From contig JAKIUD010000021.1 in NCBI GenBank assembly GCA_021647765.1, forward strand, positions 1 to 46,477: a DNA stretch of 46,477 nucleotides, read 5' to 3'. A program made the translations under genes and the position numbers. The DNA is from Desulfuromusa sp. (GTDB lineage Bacteria; Desulfobacterota; Desulfuromonadia; Desulfuromonadales; Geopsychrobacteraceae). Shown here in pieces: positions 42,937 to 46,477 of the stretch; positions within the stretch are counted from its first letter, which is position 1, and every line of letters begins with the position of its first letter. The notes under the pieces are model-generated. The model ran no database searches. It saw nothing but the letters and a program-made list of their open reading frames with translations, and was not told the DNA's origin.

Positions 42937-43256
42937 AACCAACACTTTTCCATCCCGATGCTGAAATTGAGATGATCGATGCAGCAACCTGTTACGAAAC
43001 ACAGCAAGAAAATCTTGGTAAATGTTTCCTAACCTCAGTGTAGGATGCCATCAACAGATTGAAGCTCCAACCCAGCCTATATCCATTAGTTGAGAGTGAT
43101 GTACGATGCTGCCTCACCAAAACTTTCCCCTTCGGTGTGCTATTTCGGATTCAACGTAGTCATATTATGATTATTGCGGTTATGCATCTCCATCGTAGTC
43201 CGAATTATTGGAAAAACAGAAAACTAGAAAAAGCCGATGATATTGACCAGGAGTAA
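42933..43256 (+). pseudogene. RelE/ParE toxin with a nonsense mutation
   Basis: From ATG 42933 the frame reads MKPTLFHPDAEIEMIDAATC, then meets a TAG at 43041-43043, and continues in frame as DAINRLKLQPSLYP, FPFGVLFRI and IIAVMHLHRSPNYW to TAA at 43254. The order and content match a RelE/ParE toxin of about 107 residues. One stop codon is the only defect, so it is a recent inactivation. Confidence 0.82.
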
Positions 43257-43302
43257 CCATCATCAAATCTCTAAAAATTTCATAAACTTAGCCTAAAACA
43301 AC

Positions 43303-43425
43303 CTACCGCCAAATCCCTCGCGTATCAATAATCACCTTCTCTTTCAAAGCATCTCGATCGACTTCTATAAATTCATCGTGATCAACCAGTACCAACAAAA
43401 TATCGGCTTTTTGTAAGGCAAGCAT
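43303..43425 (-). pseudogene. UDP-sugar dehydrogenase (WecC-like), C-terminal fragment
   Basis: On the minus strand: ALQKADILLVLVDHDEF, then IIDTRGIWR and TAG. This is the C-terminus of UDP-N-acetylmannosamine / UDP-glucose dehydrogenases. The apparent ATG comes from the adjacent junction motif, so the gene is cut exactly at the motif. Confidence 0.75.
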
Positions 43426-43450
43426 AGTTCGCCTATCCCCTATTTTTTTC
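43419..43450 (+). repeat. Junction motif, copy 5
   Basis: GCATAGTTCGCCTATCCCC and a T-run; same as the 44.6- and 46.3-kb copies except for a few bases. Confidence 0.75.
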
Positions 43451-43502
43451 CTATAATTTACCAAAAAAAATATTTTGAATTTTGCTTCATGAAAATCAGA
43501 AG

Positions 43503-43702
43503 CTATGCGACTTCAAACTGGAGCTGTTTTAGTTCGGAGAGAGGAACTCGTTTCTTTATCTGTAGCAGTTCAATACCGACAACCTGATCATCTTTATCAA
43601 AATCCAGAATCACTCCAGGAGTTACCTCCTCCGAGTCAATTATTTCTACACATTAAGCTTTAGATAAAGGGCATCAGCCTTTTCATCAAAATGAACTTTC
43701 AT
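43503..43702 (-). pseudogene. DUF2283 protein, frameshifted
   Basis: MKVHFDEKADALYLKLN, then a shift, then VEIIDSEEVTPGVILDF, QVVGIELLQIKKRVPL and EVA. Both halves match DUF2283, a small family often paired with DUF4258. The shift lies near 43651. Confidence 0.72.
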
Positions 43703-43795
43703 AATTTCCCCTTCAAAGACCTGTCAAAAAAAGCGGTGATAATTCTTGTTGGTACGGCACGAGTATGAATAACACGCAACACTCTATCTCCAACA
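43699..43795 (-). pseudogene. DUF4258 protein, C-terminal remnant
   Basis: On the minus strand IHTRAVPTRIITAFF, then DRSLKGKL and TGA overlapping the DUF2283 start (ATGA). It looks like the C-terminus of DUF4258 proteins, a presumed toxin family partner of DUF2283. The N-terminus is lost. Confidence 0.6.
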
Positions 43796-43835
43796 ACTAA
43801 GTGCCGGCAACAACTAAGTGCCTGTCCTATAGTTT
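43791..43835 (+). repeat. Tandem 17-bp unit and second 24-bp repeat
   Basis: CAACAACTAAGTGCC occurs at 43791 and again at 43808; the second runs into the 24-bp sequence identical to 42632-42655 (43812-43835). Confidence 0.85.
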
Positions 43836-43911
43836 TTTATGCCGTTTATTGTAATAACGGGAAAAGGATAATTTACTTTTTCCCCTCAGTCCCCCTTTTT
43901 CTCTCAATCAG

Positions 43912-44337
43912 TTATTTGGGAGCCTTGGCTCCTGGTAAAGTTTGCGCTGCAAGATCAAAAGTGAAAGACCCATTAAAAGGCGTATTCTCTTTGTTGGCGA
44001 TCTGCTTAGATTTGTTAACGATCAGAGCGTCCGCAAAATCAGCTTCTTTACCCTTCACCGGTTTTGCATTTCGATAATCGCTGAGCGCCAGCCACACGGC
44101 TTGACCATCTTCAAACCTTATATTCGGTTCCTTGAACAACGACTGAATAACTGTTACCAGTTCAGACTTCTTTAACTGGTACTTCTTGCCGCGCAGTGTC
44201 CAGATCGTTTCAACCAGAACAACATCTGTAACTAAAACTTTCTGCTGACCTGAAATCAATCTGACCGCTTTTTCAAACTGTTCGACATCATCTTCAAGCA
44301 GGTATCGCAACAGAACATTGGTGTCGATTGCGATCAT
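43912..44337 (-). CDS. vapC: PIN-domain toxin (VapC)
   Basis: A 141-residue PIN-domain RNase: MIAIDTNVLLRYLL (D5), VLVETIWTL, then ADFADALI and FTFDLAAQ with the expected acidic residues. It overlaps the antitoxin gene by four bases. Homologous to, but clearly different from, the pair at 39.4 kb. Confidence 0.88.
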   Translation of the reverse strand: MIAIDTNVLLRYLLEDDVEQFEKAVRLISGQQKVLVTDVVLVETIWTLRGKKYQLKKSELVTVIQSLFKEPNIRFEDGQAVWLALSDYRNAKPVKGKEADFADALIVNKSKQIANKENTPFNGSFTFDLAAQTLPGAKAPK

Positions 44338-44549
44338 TGTAGAGAACTCTCCATAGATTCCTCATCGGTCATAGATGGATCACCCTGAATGTGCTTTAAA
44401 GCGCCCCTTGCGGCTCCCTGCTTCTTTTTTACAATGGTCAGCTGACCATCAGCTACAAAGCTTTCCACCTCATCCCCTGGTTCGATTCCCAGAGCTACAC
44501 ACTGACTTACCGGCAAAGTAATTTGCCTTTTTAAACTGACCTTTGGCAT
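44334..44549 (-). CDS. vapB: AbrB/MazE-fold antitoxin (VapB)
   Basis: A 71-residue protein with the AbrB motif KVSLKRQITLPVSQCVALGIEPGDEVE and an acidic tail. AGGAGG before ATG. Autoregulation is likely through the palindrome at 44575-44598. Confidence 0.85.
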   Translation of the reverse strand: MPKVSLKRQITLPVSQCVALGIEPGDEVESFVADGQLTIVKKKQGAARGALKHIQGDPSMTDEESMESSLQ

Positions 44550-44574
44550 AATTCCTCCTTTACTTTTTGAATAT

Positions 44575-44607
44575 AGTAAAGATACTAAATGCTTTACTTA
44601 TTGTCAA
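44575..44607 (-). promoter_or_regulatory. Promoter and operator of the second vapBC pair
   Basis: TTGACA (44602-44607) and TATCTT (44579-44584) are 17 bases apart on the minus strand. The palindrome AGTAAAG-N10-CTTTACT (44575-44598) overlaps the -10 and is probably the VapBC operator. Confidence 0.75.
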
Positions 44608-44646
44608 TTGGCAGAGATTGGTTTTTTCGCTTTATCGGGTCAATGA

Positions 44647-44677
44647 CAAGCATATTTCGCCTGTCCCCTTTTTTTTA
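44647..44677 (+). repeat. Junction motif, copy 6
   Basis: GCATATTTCGCCTGTCCCC followed by a run of T, between the VapBC pair and the next antitoxin. Matches the 46.3-kb copy over at least 28 bases. Confidence 0.85.
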
Positions 44678-44791
44678 ACTGTGGTTGAGTGTCGGTCCTT
44701 TTTTTCTTTTTTTTGCCTGATTGATCTACCCAGACATCAAATGCGTGTGCTATTATGAGAGTACATCCAACAGAAAAAATGGAGGTATTTA

Positions 44792-45004
44792 ATGAACATA
44801 GAAATACAGGAAATGACGGTGGTCGAAAAACTCAAAACGATGGAATTACTTTGGGATGACATCTGTCACAACATGACAAATTTCAAATCTCCTGATTGGC
44901 ACGGTGACATCCTCAAGGAAAGAGAGGATCAATACCAGCAAGGGCATGAAAAATTTCAAGATTGGGACAAAGCTAAAAAAGACATTTGGAATTCAGTTTC
45001 GTGA
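44792..45004 (+). CDS. Addiction-module antitoxin
   Basis: A 70-residue antitoxin of the TIGR02574 type with the helical start IQEMTVVEKLKTMELLWDD and the DWHGDILKER motif. GGAGG before ATG. The end overlaps the toxin start as GTGA. Confidence 0.85.
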   Translation: MNIEIQEMTVVEKLKTMELLWDDICHNMTNFKSPDWHGDILKEREDQYQQGHEKFQDWDKAKKDIWNSVS

Positions 45005-45294
45005 AAATCAAAATTTTAAAAGCAGTAAAGAAGGACATGAAAGACGGCTATGATTTTTACGAACGCCAGCAAAGCGGGATTAGTTCATATTTTTTAGAAA
45101 CCCTATTTGCAGATATTGAATCTCTCAAGCTTTTTGCCGGAATACACAACATACACTTCAATAACTATCACAGACTTCTATCAAAGCGATTTCCATTTGC
45201 AATCTACTATCAAATCGTAGATTCTGAGATCAGAATTTATGCAGTCGTTGACTGTCGCAAAAATCCTGCGTGGCATCGGGAAAAACGACAATAG
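45001..45294 (+). CDS. RelE/ParE-family toxin
   Basis: A 97-residue toxin starting with GTG at 45001 (overlapping the antitoxin stop); the open frame to a TTG at 44986 lies inside the antitoxin gene and is less likely. It has KKDMKDGYDFYERQQSGISS, FPFAIYYQI and EIRIYAVVDCRKNPAWH, typical of the ParE-type family. Confidence 0.88.
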   Translation: MKIKILKAVKKDMKDGYDFYERQQSGISSYFLETLFADIESLKLFAGIHNIHFNNYHRLLSKRFPFAIYYQIVDSEIRIYAVVDCRKNPAWHREKRQ

Positions 45295-45330
45295 GCTAAT
45301 TTTAAGTTACAAAATATCCTTCTTTATCAT

Positions 45331-46269
45331 TCAAACACGCCTATCAGCTTCACTCAATCGACGCAAAGAGAACATCCCCTCCAATCCTGAAATTCTTACT
45401 GGCTGTTTATCTGGGTTATCATCTTCTGACCTTAATGCCTGCCATAAAGTACGGACAAACTCCCGGCTGCCGATGATACCGCTGTCGGTAAAATGGCGAG
45501 TTCGGCTTAAAAACCGGTTAGATCGAGTCGAGCTAAATTGGTTAGTCGCCTCACTGGCGACAATCTGTGGATCAATACTCTTCCCTTTGTCTGTTTTTAT
45601 CTCGCCGACTTCGTAAACGAATTGTCGATATTTAGCTAAACGCTGTGCTGATGCTAAACGTTCCGCACCGATTAAACCAAAGTCGAGGGATAAAAAGTTA
45701 CCTTTATTTCCGGTCTGATGATGATACCCAAGTGAATTCCAGCGATAATCGTCTGGACGGTTAACCAGTCCGGCACGGATTGGATTGAGATCGACATAGG
45801 CCAGGCAATTGATCAAGGTTTCACCATCTTCGACCAGAACACTTTTGAACCGATCGCTCCAAAAAAAACCACGTCGATTATGGCGCTTATTATAATAGCG
45901 AGAAAAGGTTTGTTTGATCTCTTTCATAAATTCAGACAACTGTTCCCACTTATGACGAAACATCGCAATCTGACCGGGAAGTGGTTCATCCCGACGATCA
46001 TCTTCTTGATAGTAAATAGAATAACGACGTCTGATTTCTGTATCCGAGAATCCCTCGCCAGGATGCATCCGCACAACCAGGTGAAAGTGGTTACCCATGA
46101 TACAAAAGCTCAGAACTTCAGCAAAATAGATAGCACTGTAATGTTGAATCAATTGCAACAAATGGTCTTTTTCTGCATCCCCCAGGACAAAACCATCAAG
46201 TGCCGTGCGTGACATAACATGATAAACAGCGGCTTCGCCTTCGACAACTAATCTGGGTTTACGGGGCAT
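45331..46269 (-). CDS. REP-associated tyrosine transposase (RAYT), intact
   Basis: A 312-residue single-strand DNA transposase of the Y1/HUH family. The HUH motif GNHFHLVV is at residues 60-66 and the tyrosine region FSRYYNKRHNRRG about 130-145, followed by INCLAYVDLNPIRAGLV. RAYTs recognise and spread small palindromic (REP-like) sequences. ATG is preceded by GGAGAG. Promoter TTGACT/TATCCT lies upstream. It is a plausible source of the small repeats in this window. Confidence 0.9.
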   Translation of the reverse strand: MPRKPRLVVEGEAAVYHVMSRTALDGFVLGDAEKDHLLQLIQHYSAIYFAEVLSFCIMGNHFHLVVRMHPGEGFSDTEIRRRYSIYYQEDDRRDEPLPGQIAMFRHKWEQLSEFMKEIKQTFSRYYNKRHNRRGFFWSDRFKSVLVEDGETLINCLAYVDLNPIRAGLVNRPDDYRWNSLGYHHQTGNKGNFLSLDFGLIGAERLASAQRLAKYRQFVYEVGEIKTDKGKSIDPQIVASEATNQFSSTRSNRFLSRTRHFTDSGIIGSREFVRTLWQALRSEDDNPDKQPVRISGLEGMFSLRRLSEADRRV

Positions 46270-46310
46270 AGTCTCTCCGTTGGTTGATTCTGGTTTGTGT
46301 TGTGGACTGC

Positions 46311-46339
46311 AGGATATTTGTTAACCAAGTGATAGTCAA
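46311..46339 (-). promoter_or_regulatory. Promoter of the intact RAYT gene
   Basis: On the minus strand TTGACT (46334-46339) and TATCCT (46311-46316) are 17 bases apart. The -35 abuts the junction motif. Confidence 0.65.
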
Positions 46340-46370
46340 GCATATTTCGCCTGTCCCCTTTTTTTTTCTT
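46337..46370 (+). repeat. Junction motif, copy 7
   Basis: GCATATTTCGCCTGTCCCC with a long T-run, upstream of the RAYT gene. Confidence 0.85.
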
Positions 46371-46387
46371 TTTTTCTTTTTTTATAA

Positions 46388-46416
46388 AAAACTCGGCCGC
46401 AAGCGACAGAGTTTTA
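46388..46416 (-). terminator. Terminator of the gene at the right edge
   Basis: On the minus strand AAAACTCTGTCGC and GCGGCCGAGTTTT form a stem with one or two mismatches, followed by T. Confidence 0.7.
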
Positions 46417-46427
46417 AAGGCAAAATC

Positions 46428-46477
46428 CTAAAACAGCTCCAGTTGCTTTCCGTGGACTTCCTTTTTATCTAATTCGA
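46428..46477 (-). CDS. C-terminal end of an unidentified gene
   Basis: The minus strand is open from the right edge to TAG at 46428-46430, encoding a hydrophilic tail ending KEVHGKQLELF. The terminator follows directly. Too short to identify. Confidence 0.4.
   Translation of the reverse strand, partial: ELDKKEVHGKQLELF

Noticed and set aside
39157..46370. Chromosomal integron cassette array
   Set aside because: Toxin-antitoxin cassettes would fit, but genes point both ways, no attC-type hairpins with GTTRRRY ends are seen and no integrase gene is present.
43510..46445. Shared CTAAAACAGCTCCAGTT at 43517 (minus) and 46428 (plus)
   Set aside because: It is a single 17-base match in opposite directions with no extended similarity, possibly chance.

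Overview
The window looks like chromosome from a free-living, anaerobic delta-proteobacterium of the Desulfuromonadales type (Desulfuromonas/Pelobacter/Geobacter relatives). This is inferred from gene content, not from a marker gene: an anaerobic-type (cbi) cobalamin pathway with a secreted CbiK, a pilB-pilT-pilC-pilS-pilR cluster, a PxxKW cysteine-rich protein, and accessory DNA full of toxin-antitoxin pairs and REP-associated transposases.

Layout. 1-2 kb: an MCE/MlaD-type lipid-transport protein and its PqiC-type lipoprotein, preceded by a 72-bp palindromic repeat. 2-3.5 kb: a phosphohexomutase. 3.6-20.7 kb: a cobalamin region with three cobalamin riboswitches. One controls a secreted CbiK (4.6 kb). 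The second starts a leftward operon of tightly overlapping genes (cbiA-C-D-E-L-F-G-H-J and an HD-domain gene). After a 268-bp gap this continues in the same direction into an ABC-2 exporter, a BtuC/BtuD/BtuF-type importer and a second CbiL-like methyltransferase. The third drives a fused CysG-type enzyme on the other strand. A btuR/cobO adenosyltransferase follows. 20.7-27.9 kb: ordinary chromosome (YkgJ-like protein, OFA-type MFS carrier, PxxKW protein, KefB-type antiporter, a decayed YitT fragment, a small ORF, lexA with an unusual operator, and a CapD/WbpM-type sugar-nucleotide dehydratase). 28-29.5 kb: a relic of a mobile element (integrase N-terminus and AbiEii fragment) beside tRNA-Leu(UAA). 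29.6-38.9 kb: leftward ribF-aroE-pilB-pilT-pilC-pilS-pilR.

39-46.4 kb is an accessory island: five intact toxin-antitoxin pairs (two VapBC, three RelE/ParE type if the nonsense-interrupted one is left out), decayed pieces of at least four more genes (VapC, ParE, DUF4258/DUF2283, a UDP-sugar dehydrogenase tail), one internally deleted and one intact REP-associated tyrosine transposase. A recurring motif with core GCCTGTCC, often extended to GCATATTTCGCCTGTCCCC plus a T-run and always on the + strand, lies at nearly every junction between modules.

The two most interesting readings are: (i) the cobalamin operon, where the only visible cobalt chelatase is predicted to be periplasmic, cbiT is missing, CbiL is duplicated, and an exporter and importer sit between; and (ii) the toxin-antitoxin island with its shared junction motif. 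Functional links beyond family assignment are inference.
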